Assembly: GCF_016086655.4 (NCBI RefSeq)
Contig: NC_052136.2
Coordinates: 8,618,001-8,682,000 of the forward strand
Reading direction: 5' to 3'
Source: Lepeophtheirus salmonis
Lineage: Eukaryota > Arthropoda > Copepoda > Siphonostomatoida > Caligidae
Length of the DNA: 64,000 nt
Shown here in pieces: positions 11,926 to 24,719 of the stretch; within the stretch, counting starts at the first letter, position 1, and each line of letters starts with the position of its first letter. Both the position numbers and the translations under genes were made by a program. Below the pieces are notes generated by a model. It ran no database searches. It had not been told where the DNA came from and saw only the letters and a program-made list of their open reading frames with translations.

Positions 11926-13804
11926 TTTACCAATATATATATATATATATATTTATAGATTCTGCATTGAGTAATGTTTGTTGTTTTAGATTTGTGAACC
12001 CTCACTTATCTAAAAAGGTAAATGCAAGGCCTATTTTTTTTCTTTCATCAATAGACATTGATCAGTGATCAAAATTATGTCTTTTATTTTCAAATAAACA
12101 ATTGCATGATCCCTTCATTCAAATCATTCCTAATTTTAAGACGTTGAGTAGTGGAATATGTATGTAGAGATCAGATCCTGGGTGGTCTTCTGAAAACAAA
12201 ACAAAAACAAAAAAAGAGAGGGAGAAAAATACACGAAAATTATTTAAGAAAATACTTAGAGACACTGATTACGAAAAAGTAAAGGAATTGTTATTCTATT
12301 TTTAACATGATAGTTTCCAAAAAAAAAAAATGTTGTTATTGCTTCCCTGTCTCTCTACTTTTGCACAATTTAAACACCGTTACTTTTCACATGTTGTTGA
12401 GTAAGTTAAATCAATAGGAAATGTATTAGAAGAAAAATACAATAAAAATTGTTTAGGATATTTTGCCTAAAATGATCCAGTGGAGATTTGAAGATTTATT
12501 TTGAACTAACAAAGGTAGATTTTTAAAAGTTTATTTGAAAAAAAAAAATACTTATATAAAATGTTTTTGGTCCATTTTGAACACATAAGAGGCCCTAAAT
12601 CAAATAATGTCAGAAACAAAAGTTGCTTGAAATATTCCAAACTTTTTTTTGTACGAAAATTAATTATTCTTTAATATAAGATATATTGGCCTCTTTCAGA
12701 TTCCCTGAAGGTATTCGGATCAACAAATGGGGTTTATTAGGTTTATAATTTATCGCTCATTTATTTTTAATTTAATTAATTAAAGATGGAAAAAAATATA
12801 ATTGAATTCTTATTTTAAGGATTTATTGCAAAAATTAGCAAATTCTAAAAGATTTGGCTACTAAGAGCAAGTCAATATTCACGTACCCAATTTCAGGCTG
12901 ATAGGTTTGCATGTTTCCTAATTTATCCAGAAGAACAAAACTTTGATACAAACATTGAGATGAATTAATTATTTGATTCATTTATTTCAATTAGTAATAC
13001 TATGATACATTTTTCATAACTGAAGTTTTATTTAAAAAGGAAATTTTGTTTATATATATATATAAGGTCTAGTTCAGCTGCAATATTGATTTGTTTTTGA
13101 TTTAAAAATAATCATAATTGATAAATCTTTGTTTACTTAATTTTATAAAAAAATTCATTGTTTAGCGAGAAATGCATTCAATCTAGGTTGATAAAGATAA
13201 AATTCCATCCAAGCAGTAAACTAAATAATTTTTAAACCAATATTTCGGTAACGTAATTTTAAGTAACGATGGCAACAGGTAATGAAGCACAATTTGATTC
13301 CTTCTTAACCCTTGATATTTTCAGACACATTTTTAATTAATTAGACATTCTTCGGCAACTAAAAGTTTATCATCTAAAGAACAAATAATTGAAGTAAATT
13401 TTAAAAAAAAGAGAATATAGAGATAGAAAATACTGGACTCGTTTATGAGAAGAATATAAAATAGATGTTTGATACGAGTATATATTTTTTTCTTATATAA
13501 GTATATTATATAGTAAAATGGACTTCTTGGGCCTGAACCATACTAAAATAACAAGAAGGACATGAAGATCATTGCTTCAATTGTTAATGAGTCTTGATTG
13601 ATCTCTCTCTATACATGTGAATACATCAAGTACGGTGTCATTACATGCACTCTTTCCCTTGGAAGTATACAAGGTAAAACTTATGAAAAGAGAATCTGGT
13701 TTTCGTCGGAACGGAACTGGAGACCGCAAAACATGTTTTATATGGGTTTAGCGAGAAAGGCAAAATATGGAATCATTTGAACCCCGTAATATATGTAAAA
13801 CATT
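11926..13804. other. AT-rich intergenic region
   Basis: Holds (TA)n tracts near 11934 and 13055, homopolymer A runs and no recognisable gene. Confidence 0.5.
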
Positions 13805-13905
13805 AAATGAGCGCTGCTCATTTTTAATTGAGGATGAGCGCCCTCTTAGCTTAAAAAACAAGCGAGAGCGCGCTCAATATTTATTGAGCGTACAAATGCT
13901 CTACT
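13805..13905. repeat. GAGCG-rich palindromic repeat (family D)
   Basis: Contains GAGCGCTGCTC, GATGAGCGCCCTC and GAGAGCGCGCTC within 100 bp, forming several overlapping short inverted repeats. Related words (GAGCGACGCTCATTTTCCGC and a degenerate version) occur at 63780 and 61020, on either side of the peroxidase coding exons. Much higher in G+C than its surroundings. Confidence 0.45.
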
Positions 13906-14547
13906 GATGATTTGTTGCAGAGTTAATTGCAGGTCCTTGTTGTCCTCAGAGTTGAATTGGGGATGGACATTGGATTAATACTTGCCAATGTCCTTGTTTA
14001 TTTCCTTTTCTCCCTACTCCCTTGTCACGGCTGATTGTAGCTGATCTCCTCCAGAACATTCCTCAAATTGTCAAGGTTACCATATTGATTTTTGGTTGTT
14101 TTTTTTTTCTAATATAACGTGTTCTATTGTGATTATTTAACTCTGTGTTTTTCAAGATTTCATTTGAAAGAGGAAAACAACCAGTTGGCATGTGTGTTTA
14201 TCTCCAAAATTAATCAATGTGGTCCTAAAAAAAGTCCATATCGGTTGCGGTCCATATATTATTGCAGTATTTTCACCTTTTTATAAATTAGAAATATATT
14301 TTCTTCATCCCTGATTATAATTTAAAGATTATTCCGTTACATAATTCAACTCTTTATACCTGCCCCATATTTTGCAAGATCGTTTCCATGTATGTTGTAT
14401 TTATTTTGTTAAGATTAATTACAATTTGCCAATTTTTTTTTTTTTTTTTTTTTTGCATCATTTATTCATACATGTACAATGTATGTACGTACATATGTCT
14501 GTTGGTAATTAAAACAAACTAACTAGATATGTATTCACTATAGGTAC

Positions 14548-16457
14548 TAGGGTTTCTCATTTTCCGGGAAAATGTCTTTGTGTGGGCTTCCGGGAAATAT
14601 ATTTTTTAAATTTCAGGATACCATATGTAAATAAAAATTCAGTGAAATTTAGATATTTATTCTTATAGTTAAAGAAGAAAAAATACATTTAAGCTAGTTT
14701 TTCCTATATACAGGGAGTGATAACACGTTTTATATATGATAAGTTTTATTTTTGTTTCATAATGATAGTTTACATTTCAAATTTTGTTTTAGAGAGTTTT
14801 AAAAGAGAGGTGACGTACCCCTATTGTCGGCACACTGAATAAACCAAACTTTGTTTTTTTTCATACCCGGTCATTTTTTTCATTTTTTTGTTTCTCATTA
14901 AATAACTTTTTATTACAAGGATTAAGAGGGATAACTATTTCATACAAAAAGGTGCAAAAATTAATATACAGCATTTTTTATTTTGTAGCTCAGCTATTAG
15001 GGAATTTTGCAAAGGCCTTAAAATTTTTGGGTTTTCCCGGAATAAATCCTTTTTCAATAACGCAATGTGAACAAACAGTAGAAACTTAGAATTCTTCCAT
15101 GAAAAAAATGTGATGACATCAATTTAAGCTCTTTAGGACTCTTACTAGGGAAGTGTTTGCGTTCAAAGAGTTTTACAAATTTCAAAATATGAAAATAAGT
15201 TGAAAAAATAGTTTTTTTATAGTAGGAATTGTAGCAATTTACTGATTTACATAAATTGTACTAAATAAAACTCAGGAGATAAATTGCAATGGGCTTAATT
15301 TAATCGAATATTCTGTCAAATCATTTATTGGTAACATTTTTTTTCGACGGCAAACGCACGTTCCTCACTACTCCAACGAATTATAGCTGAATTTCCCGGA
15401 AAACTTTAGAATCTTGCCTCTAGAATGAAATCTCGCCCACCTCTACTACTTCTACGGCCTGATTTCCTTGCAGTGTAAAAAATGAATTTATGTTGCTGAC
15501 CTTGTGTTATAAATTCTAATTTATTTCATTTTATGGTTATCACTAATAGTGCTCAGTTTGTTTTGTTAGATACTGCAAGTCCCACTTTCTGGAATTCCAT
15601 ATTCCACTTTCAATAAAGTATTAAATAATAAATTGATGAAAGAGCTAAATTTGGCTTAACCGGGGGCTGTATAATTGTGTCATATACACAACACGATTCC
15701 TGGGCGAAAAGTTAAATCGGTATGCTTCATAATTATAAGTGATGTGTTTTCAAGATGAATTTTACTGCTCGAGTATTTTCGAGTTTATGAAAAACCACTC
15801 GATGAATTACGAGCCTTACTTGTTACTCGGTTGAATACGGATTACTCCCATGGGTATTAATTATTAAAATTACAATTTTTCCCTTACTGATAATTTTGGG
15901 GTGATAAAGACAAAAATCCATTGATTTAGGGTACTACAACCCCTCCATTCCATCCCCTGCAGACGCCCCTGACACTACACAACAATTTTTGAATTCTAAA
16001 AAATTCTTTCAGGGATAAAATCATATTTTATATGTGATTATTTAAAATTTGTCATTTAAAAATGGTTTTCCCCTCTTCATTAATTAGTAATTATAAGGCT
16101 CACATTCTTAACCGGATCGGATGAAACAGCTTTTTTCCTCTTACGGATGCACTACTTTATGAATCCGAATAAATAAAATACGCCTTGAAGAAACACATAC
16201 TTTAATATTCTCAAGAAATAGGGGAGAAAGATAGTTTTTGACGAATTATGATTTAATACTCGCATTAAAGACACACGAGCCGAGTTTTTGATGTTATTTT
16301 TTTATAAATCTCGAGTACCAATTCACAAGTTTTGCTCGTGATACATCACTAATATTTAAATGAAGTTAATATTATGAAATAATTAAATCCGGGATTTCCT
16401 GTAGGTGTAAAACCTCAATAAATCCCGGAGAAACGAAATCCTAATAGAGAAACCCAA
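14548..16457. mobile_element. 1.9-kb hAT-type non-autonomous element with 8-bp target duplication
   Basis: The left end is TAGGGTTTCTC and the right end complements to TTGGGTTTCTC. Both ends are followed inside by CCGGGA-containing sequence. The flanks are ATAGGTAC (14540-14547) and ATAGGTCA (16458-16465), six of eight bases identical, as expected of a decayed hAT 8-bp duplication. No transposase frame survives inside. Further CCCGGAA words near 15038 and 15388 suggest internal rearrangement or nesting. A pure poly(T) run at about 14430-14453 lies just outside. Confidence 0.6.
15736..16350. mobile_element. Nested TAGTGATG-ended MITE
   Basis: The left end AAGTGATGTGTTTTC leads to CTGCTCGAGTATTTTCGAG. 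The right end complements to TAGTGATGTATCACGAGC and then TACTCGAG. The two ends match as a long imperfect inverted repeat, so this looks like a separate element inserted in the 14548-16457 element. It in turn contains a family A right end (about 15890-15971, ending CAGACGCCCCTG). Three layers of insertion are therefore visible. No transposase frame seen. Confidence 0.5.
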
Positions 16458-16465
16458 ATAGGTCA

Positions 16466-19400
16466 GTACATACTATAAATATTAAAATTGATGATCCAAG
16501 ATTAAAATCTACACTATGTACCCCTAAATAAAAGATGGTATAACTTGTCAGAAAATCGTGAAATCGTTTTTAAGCTGTCTCAGGTGTATTAATTGTTTGT
16601 TTGTTTCTGAGGGAGTTGAATACGCCTACTGTATGAATGATCTATTATTGGTGCTAATTGGTGCTCATTAAAATAAATGGGGTTTATTTTCGGAGAAAGA
16701 AGTAATAATGACATCAGAAATTATTTGATAAATGATGTGATTTTTTTTCTTATTCAAGAAACGGAATGCAAAAAACTAATATTTGTTGACCTATAGAATG
16801 TCATTAATATGGATTTTTCTACTTCTAAATTATTGGTTCTCAATTTTTTTACATGGTGTACTATCCGTGAGGAGGGGATGTGATAGATCTACAAGTAAGT
16901 ATCACTATTTTTTGGTATCTCAATTCATGCCCCAGCACTTTGAATACAAAGGCTATAATTGATAGAAATATTTTATATAAAAATAATAATTAAAAAAATG
17001 GCAATTTCTCTTTTTGTCGATTATTGTTCAATATAGGTTTTGTGATAAATCCCCCCTATTGATTTATTGACCCCTCCTCCTCTCCGAGGGTTTATAAAAA
17101 AAGGGTCATCATATAAATTATATGGCCAAAATGGAATGTATACAATTGATTTGTATTCTTATAAAACTTATTGTTAATTTCTATTAACAAAATATTCTTA
17201 TTAACCCGTTGGGTATGTTGCAAATTCTACTTTAAACTGACAAAATTTATTTTCACAATAAAGGAATGATTTGTATGACTATATTGGGGCCAACCTAAGT
17301 TTTTGAAATCAAATAAAGGTTTTAAACTATATGAAAATAGTGAATATTAGCCTCTATGGATTTATTTTCTAAATACAAAAGTTATTGGAATTTTCTACTT
17401 GCCTTTATTTTTGTTAAAGATTGTTTTTATGGTGACGCAGTATATCTATGGTGGTTGACTCAAAACCAATGGCTTTACTCAAGACTTCACGTACCACATT
17501 TTGAGAACCACTATTCTAAAGAGCTTTGTTACTTAAAACATAATTAGTTTGCCAAAATAAATCACATATTGAAAAAAAAAAAAAATAGATTTAAGAACAG
17601 CTTTCAATCAAAATAAGTACATAATCATGAAACCTATTTGCATTTTTGCAGTTTATATGATAGGTTATTCAACCATTCCATGGCCATTAAGTTACGATGA
17701 CTAGTGAAAGAAGAACTAGTAAAATTCCTTTATAAGACCATATAAAAAAAAAAGCCTAATTCCAAGTAGATTCCTTGTATAATGTAAAATCAATTAATCG
17801 TTATTATTTTCTTTTTGTATTTCATCATTTCCAAAATAGATTCCAAAATATAACTAAAACTCAACTGCTAATAAAAGGAAAAAAATCAATTATATAGATA
17901 AAGAAATGTTGCAAGTCATTACTCATTTTTCAAAGATTATTACGGGGAAAAAAAAATGAATTAATATACAGCCATAAAATCAAGCAGCATCAACAACAAT
18001 GGTGTGAGCTTTGGAATGTCTTCTGTCTTAGTTCTACATATAGGTAAAAACAAGCAACAGTAATGAACTTCTTTTTGTAGTTTGTGAGAGGATATTATTA
18101 TGGCCCTCTCATAAAAAAAAACATGTAATGACATGGAACAATGAGCGAACAACAAATAAAAATGACCTCAGACGCATACTGAGTAATTGTAGCAATATAT
18201 ATATATATATGTACTTGGTGGGTATCATATTGGTCCTGTTGAGAAGGGCGGAAATATATAAAACTAAAAAAAGTGCAGGGATTTGAATGAAAAAATAAAA
18301 ATATATTTTTCAAAAATATGTTATTTTAGGTACTTAAAAATAAAAGGAAGTTCTTAGAAAAAAATAGTTGTATGTATAACCAGTTACTCTATGAATCAAA
18401 CGCAAACTATTTTGTCTCATCCCTTTTTTGTTCAGCTATTTTTCTATTAGTAAACTAGAATTGAAATAAAATTGAATTAAAACCTTTGTGTAATGAATGT
18501 CTTTAGGAATTAAATTAACTTTATATATTACCCCTCTGTTAGTAAACTGGGATATGATACACCCCGAGATTGATAAAGATGGCTCTTGTTCCTTTAAATT
18601 TACATTTGATTTCCAATACTTTAAAACATTAAATCATACTAAATTCAATTATTTATTTATCTTAATGATGTCTTGTTTGGATAAATTTGTATATTTAGCC
18701 GTTCTCAATTAGATTAACTGTCTTGCAAAAGCTGTTCCTTATGATTTCTTGGAGTCTTTTTTTTTTTTCAAAATTATTATTTGGTAGCTATTATTATATA
18801 TATTTTACACCATCTCATCAAAATCTATAGGCACTATTTTGATTCCTAATATTTGGAAAAATTAACCTATATTTCATGGAACTTTTATCAAAAATTTAAT
18901 GTTTTTAATATTAGAATAACAAATTGAAATGACGTAATTATTATGACTTTTTAACTATTTATCTCTTAATAAAATATCGTTTTATTTTGGGGGTTTCTTT
19001 TCTAGCTTGTTCTATACACCCTTTATAAAAAGGATGTGCACTAATACAAGTCCACAAAAAGTTGTTTTTTACCATATTTTATTTAAAAATTATTCTAGAT
19101 TAAAAAATTTGCCGTAACAGAACAATATTATTACTTCAAGACCAAGGCTTGGATAACTGACATCAAACTTGACTCCTTCTTGACATTTAAATAAACAATG
19201 GGAAACTGTGGGGCTTTGATTTTTATATGATTCAATGGAATGGTTCAAAAAGAAAAAAATATTTTTGTCAATATCATAAAAAATTTCTTATTGACTTGCA
19301 TATTCATATCTTTTTATACAACTGTTGAACACCTTATTATAGTTACTTGTAAATATCCTTACAACTATTCTGTATTTTTTACTTTCAACACAGCACTGAA

Positions 19401-20800
19401 CAGATTTCTACAAATAGAAGGTAAGGAAAGGGATCTAGTAACTGCCCTAAAAACCCTGTTTAAGGTTGTATATAAGTGCTTAGTAATTATATATTTTTCT
19501 ATGATATGTTTATGGTCTAAAAATGATCCTTTTAGTTTATAAATATCATTGGCTAACTTTCAAATTTTTAAAAATATTTAAAAGTAGCTCAACGCCCCTC
19601 AAGTTTTGAAATTTTACACTTTTTTAGAAAAAAAATTTTTGGTTTTGATGTCCTCTAAAATATAAAAATAACAGCTTTTTGGGAAATACAAGAAAACTAA
19701 ATAAACAAAATTTCTATCAACAGCATTATATATATATATATATTTATGAGAATTATTTACAAACGTTTCCAAAAGAATGATAAATGGCGTGACATAAATT
19801 GTAGCTTATCGCCAATCTGCCTGTATCTTTAGGCAATCACAGCCAAACAATTTAACTGATACATACCAAAATATGGAAGTACGGATATTTGTTTACTTGG
19901 ATAAGCTAAAAAGTCCAAATTTAGTTTACCTTAACCTGAGTGACCTTTTGATGACCTTTATTTGGAGATAAATATCTATTAATCTAAATTTTATAATATA
20001 AGTCTGATATTTTTGTATAAATGGAATAGGTGTCCCTTTTTTAGATCATTATTTTTTTCTCTCCATTATTATAGTAGTTTTGAAATGGAAGATAGAATTG
20101 GATTAACACAATCGTGTAAGGAATAAAAAAAATTATTTATTTATTTATTTTATGTCATCAGAATAACAATCAATCAAAAAGTTCTTCTAATTCCTTAAGA
20201 CATTCATCACACAATTGTTTTAATTCAATTATCTTTTTCATTTCATAACTATTATATTATAAAAATTGCCCGTATAAACAAAAGGAAGAAAAAAAGAGTG
20301 CATTTTCTATGTACAGAATATTCTTTGATTGGATTAGCTATGTGTATGTCGATATTGCAAATAGAATCTAACCTAAATATCGGTTAGTTGATTAAATTTA
20401 CCAGAAATAACAATATCATTTATTAAGAAAATTTGCCAATTTTTGCCAAAATGTTTTTCCTCAAAAATATCATCAACAATTTAAAAAATATAAGATATCA
20501 AAATTATTAAAATTACTTAACCCTTGAAACCCCAAGCCTGGCAGGAGAGTCATTATTATTTTGTCAATCCCTTTTGAGACCCACAATCAATGTAAATTAA
20601 GACATATTACATCATTTTTAATTGTTATCTTGATTTTTCGAGAAATATTTAATTAGTCATAACCAAATAACTAAAAACTTCCATAAAATCCCTGGTTTTA
20701 CCACACGCCGGACGATCATCAATAAATGAAAACGGCATTGTGCTCTATATGTAGAAAAACAAATGCATGGTTTAAAAATTATAAAGGAATACATTCTAGA
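16466..20800. other. AT-rich intergenic region
   Basis: Over 4 kb without a recognisable gene or transposase motif. Microsatellite (TA)n tracts lie near 18196 and 19727. The 100-codon open frame at 19240-19542 resembles nothing I recognise and its composition matches the AT-rich background. Confidence 0.5.
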
Positions 20801-21127
20801 ACAAGGCTACTCAACTCGTGGTTCGTTGTTCATTAGCTACTTCTTTTTTTTTCTCCAAAAGTATAAAATATTGATAACTAACATAAACGTCTTGATGGCA
20901 AATTTCTGAATCCAAAGACTGGGCATAGATATAGGTGATATAAACAAATACAGAGGACTCTGGGGAGGAGCACGTAATAGTATTATTCATAAATTATAAA
21001 AGACCATCAAATTAAATTGCTGAAAGGAAGGCCCGGCAGTCTAAAACATTATCTATGGCACACCAGATTATATATTTGAAATTATCTAACGTGGACTTTA
21101 TTTATAAAAAAATTGAGTAGCCCATAT
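20801..21127. mobile_element. hAT-like MITE with GGCTACTCAA ends
   Basis: The left end ACAAGGCTACTCAACTCG and the complement of the right end (ATATGGGCTACTCAATTT) form a clear inverted repeat of about 16 bp. This is the family in which GGCTACTCAACTC termini flank a short non-coding body. CTAG words sit next to both ends (20795-20799 and 21128-21131), but an 8-bp duplication cannot be confirmed. Confidence 0.6.
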
Positions 21128-23199
21128 CTAGTATGTCTCACAATCGTAGTACATTACATAAATATTTTACAATAGTAATTAAGAAAATGATACTGGGTTC
21201 AGAGTGACGATGCTTGAGCTTTGGAATTAGTATTTTAATTGGGGTTTCAAGGATAAATTTGAAGAGAAAATATCGTTGATAAAACGGTTGTTGCTTTTTT
21301 ATTCTTATATAATCAGTTTGGGTAGCAAAAATCCATATTGTTATTATAACTGTTAAATTAATCTAGACACAAATAGTGTTTGTAACTTGGAGTCCACTGT
21401 TTTTATGACCCTGCACCCCCGAGAAAGTTAAGGAATGCATACATAGACAAACATAAACCATATGAAAAACAAAAAAAGCTATAAAATAACTCGTAAGCTA
21501 ACGTATTCATAATGTCATATTCACTCACTCACACAGAGACAGAAAAAAGAGATTTAAGCATAAGACTTATGGAAAAAATAAAACAAGGGGTGTAACAAAT
21601 GAACCGTTCTATGATTGTGGGAAAAGATGAGGTTGTACATATGTTTGTAATTCAAGGAGTTTCCTTAGTTGCATTCTCTGCCAAGAGAAGAAGAACTCTA
21701 CTTTATCTAATTATAAGGTCTTATAGGTACAAGGTATAATATATAATAACCTCTAAGCCACTGAAAACTCATTCTAAATATGTTCTCAAAAAAGTATCAA
21801 ACTGTATACATTTTTAAGCTCTAAATGTCGTCTATAATAAACATTGATATGGTATGGAATATTTCATGTTTATTTTGTAGGTATTTCGATTTGAATTAGA
21901 AAAGAAATGTAATCTATTACATTAATTTGAAATCGATCTTTTTTCGTAATATTATAAAAATGAACGTTTAAAATTAATGTATATTTATAAAATAGACCAT
22001 AATGTTAACTCTATTTGAAATACAGTACAATTTGGTCAAACGGCCACATGTTTTAAACATGCCACCTCGCTAAGCGGTCATATCCAGTTTTCAAATTTAG
22101 TATTGTTACAAAATATAAAAAATGGTTTTAGAAATTACTTGCATTAGATTCAGATCTAAAAAAATGAATTCAATTTGACTCTAACCAATTTTAGGCGATA
22201 ACTATTTGGGACAGTTAGAAACATTTTAAAGATTTAGTTTACGTACTTAAGATTCAAATAAGCCACTTATGAATAAAATATATATATTTAAGAAAGAGAC
22301 ACCTGGAACCTATGCAGGGTCCATGTAGTTGATTAACCTATCCCTGCTATCAGCGAATGGAAATTAAAAATACCAATCCAGATCAACAAAAATGCCCACA
22401 AAAAATTTCCAATTCATATTTTATATTTAAACCTGATCAAAGATCCTGGCACAATTGTTTACTTAATATAACTAATAACTACTTATAAAAGTAATTTCCA
22501 ATAAAACTTGCCAATTTTAGATAAAAAATGACGTAATTCATTTTTAAAGAATATATCCAAAGGATTTTGAGAAAAAGTGTTTCTATTCGAAGGACAGTCA
22601 CTCATCTAGGCCTACAAATGAGATACAAACCTATAAATTTATTCAGTCTCCACTATCATTTCATTTTTTTGCAAGGTGTGTCATGATCCCTCCATTTAAA
22701 ATGCAATTATGATTCGCTACACTTGATTCATATGAGTAATGGAAGGTAAATTTATCATCAATCACGGTTGCACTTTTAAATATATGTAGAATGTATCTAA
22801 TATGGTATTTTTCACATTTCATTTTCTATCTACGTATTTCAAAAAAATGATAAATATACAAATTCTAAAAGAATCTTTTTCAGGGGAAAACACATTTACA
22901 GATAAAAAAACGTAAATGCATTAATCATGGGACAAACAGCTAAAAGTCATAAGAAATTAGAATCTCTGCTACAAACTTTATATATTTTTTTGGTCTATAT
23001 CATGTGTTTAAAAATACATGATATTGTAATATTCATACGTAATTGAAAATGGTATCATTTCATAGCTGAAGCTGTAAGACTTTGATAAAAGTGTAGTTTG
23101 ATTAAGTCAACTAAGAGACACAAAAGTAGAAACGTCATTGGTAGATAATCATCATTTATTTACTCATAATTATTTATTTTCATTTTGCAAATCAAATCG
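21128..23199. other. AT-rich intergenic region
   Basis: No gene recognised. A near-palindrome, CATGTTTTAAACATG, lies near 22051. The rest is AT-rich filler. Confidence 0.5.
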
Positions 23200-23269
23200 T
23201 AATTATGAGCCATGGGACCATTCTAAAGATCCAAGATCAACAAAAGGAGACAGTAAATCATATAAAAAA

Positions 23270-23880
23270 GGTTTTTGGGATAAAATAATGTTTGGAATAT
23301 CTCGGAATAGATTATTTGGATGATGTAATCACCGATAACGTAGATGGGGCCAAAAGTAGACTCCAACTTTTACCTAAGGGTCTTCCAGGAAATAGACTTA
23401 ACCTGGAATGAAGAAAATGATCCAGATGGGACATTTGTTTGTTTGTTTTGCTGCAGGACAGAATCTCATTCCAACCCTCTAGTAAAATTTAAAAAGAATT
23501 TAGAGAAATTATGCCCCTGGGACTGTGAAACAAGGCTAATTTGTTAAAAATAGCTACCCAACTTTTTGAAATATTAGAATTTTAAATATACCAGCATAGA
23601 AATGTAATTTTTGGTCAAGTTATTTCACCCACCACTGTCAAAAAAAGTACGGTGTGCCTGGACCCAAAAAAGTTTGTCAGCTTTCATCCCCAGACCTTAA
23701 TCTCATAGAAAATGTTTAACTGTAATCGAGAGGAAGGTTTATCAAGTCATCCATTCCCATATTCCCTTAAAGCTTTCAGAAATTAATAATTAATCTGGAA
23801 GAAATTCTTCCGGCATGTTCAAGCTTTCATATCCGGCTAGAGCAGTGGTCGAGGGAAAGGGGTTACAATAGGTTAATTAA
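23270..23880 (+). pseudogene. Tc1-like transposase relic (C-terminal half)
   Basis: Fragments in successive frames follow the order of Tc1-type DDE transposases. At 23344-23450 the frame reads KVDSNFYLRVFQEI..TWNEEN.PDGTFV. This corresponds to the family segment ending in W(I)EENYPDGT.V just before the second catalytic aspartate, but the QQD region is scrambled. At about 23690-23720 LNLIEN matches the SPDLNPIEN motif that precedes the third acidic residue. At about 23810-23870 ACSSFHIRLEQW...RGYN matches the C-terminal CSSFR.RLEAVVEAKG block. Stops and frameshifts throughout show it is dead. No terminal repeats found. Confidence 0.6.
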
Positions 23881-23982
23881 GTAATCTTTGTGAGTAGTGG
23901 GAGTGGATATTATTTCCATTCCATAAAGGAGGACTTGTACTCCTATTTTAAAATAAAATAATCAAAAAACATTATGCCAATA

Positions 23983-24719
23983 CAGGGGCGTGCACAGGGG
24001 GTGGGCTGAAGGGACTGTAGCCCCTCTCCAAATTAAAAAGTTTAAGCTTTCTACTAGAAATTTCATTTTTTTAAACAAAATTAATTTTTCAAATTTTTTT
24101 TTAAACAAAATTAGTTCTTCCATTTTTTTTCCAAAATATTTACCTTTTTGTGAATCGCTGAAAATTTTTTTAATTTGAAATTTTTTTCCTAAGATTTAAT
24201 TTTTTGTAAACAGCAGTCATTTTTTTACAAACAATATTAATATTTAAAATTTTGTGGAAAAAATTTATTTTTTAGAAAATAGCTACAGATTTCTGCAAAA
24301 AAAATATATTTTTTGTGAATAGATGTGGATTTTTGAAATTTTTTTCTAAAAAACTAATTTTTTGAGTATAACTATGAATTTTTGAAATTTTTGTGAATAG
24401 CTGTCTATTTTTGAAATTTTTTGTGAATTTTTGGGGACTTATCAAAACAAATAATATTTTTGAAAATAACTATGGATTTTTGAGTTTTTTTTTGAACAAC
24501 TTTGGATTTTTCAAATTCTTTTCAAAAAGAAATATTTTTTTGAGAGTAGCTATGGATTTTTCAAAAAATTGGTGAACAGCTGTGGAATTTTGAATTTTTT
24601 ATAGAATTAAATTTTTTTGAGAATAGTTACGGATTTTTGAAAAATAAAAATTGTGAATAACTATGAATTTTTCAATTTGTTTTCCAAAAAATATATATAT
24701 AATCCTGCAGACACTCCAG
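23983..24719. mobile_element. Family A AT-rich MITE, longest copy
   Basis: The left terminus CAGGGGCGTGCACAGGGGGT runs into GGGCTGAAGGGACTGTAGCC. The right terminus, TATATATAATCCTGCAGACA followed by CTCCAG, complements to CTGGAGTGTCTGCAGGATT. CAGGGG-type ends with a T/A-rich, internally repetitive body suggest a hAT-like MITE. The body is built from imperfect repeats of about 50-60 bp containing TATGGATTTTTGAAATTTTT-like words. The flanking 8-mers do not match. The many open frames inside are low-complexity artefacts. Confidence 0.6.

Noticed and set aside
11934..11953. (TA)n tract (also at 13055, 18196 and 19727) as a special signal
   Set aside because: Ordinary microsatellites, expected in AT-rich DNA.
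23990..24575. Phe/Asn/Lys-rich open frames within the long family A copy
   Set aside because: They reflect the internal AT-rich repeat of the MITE, not protein coding.
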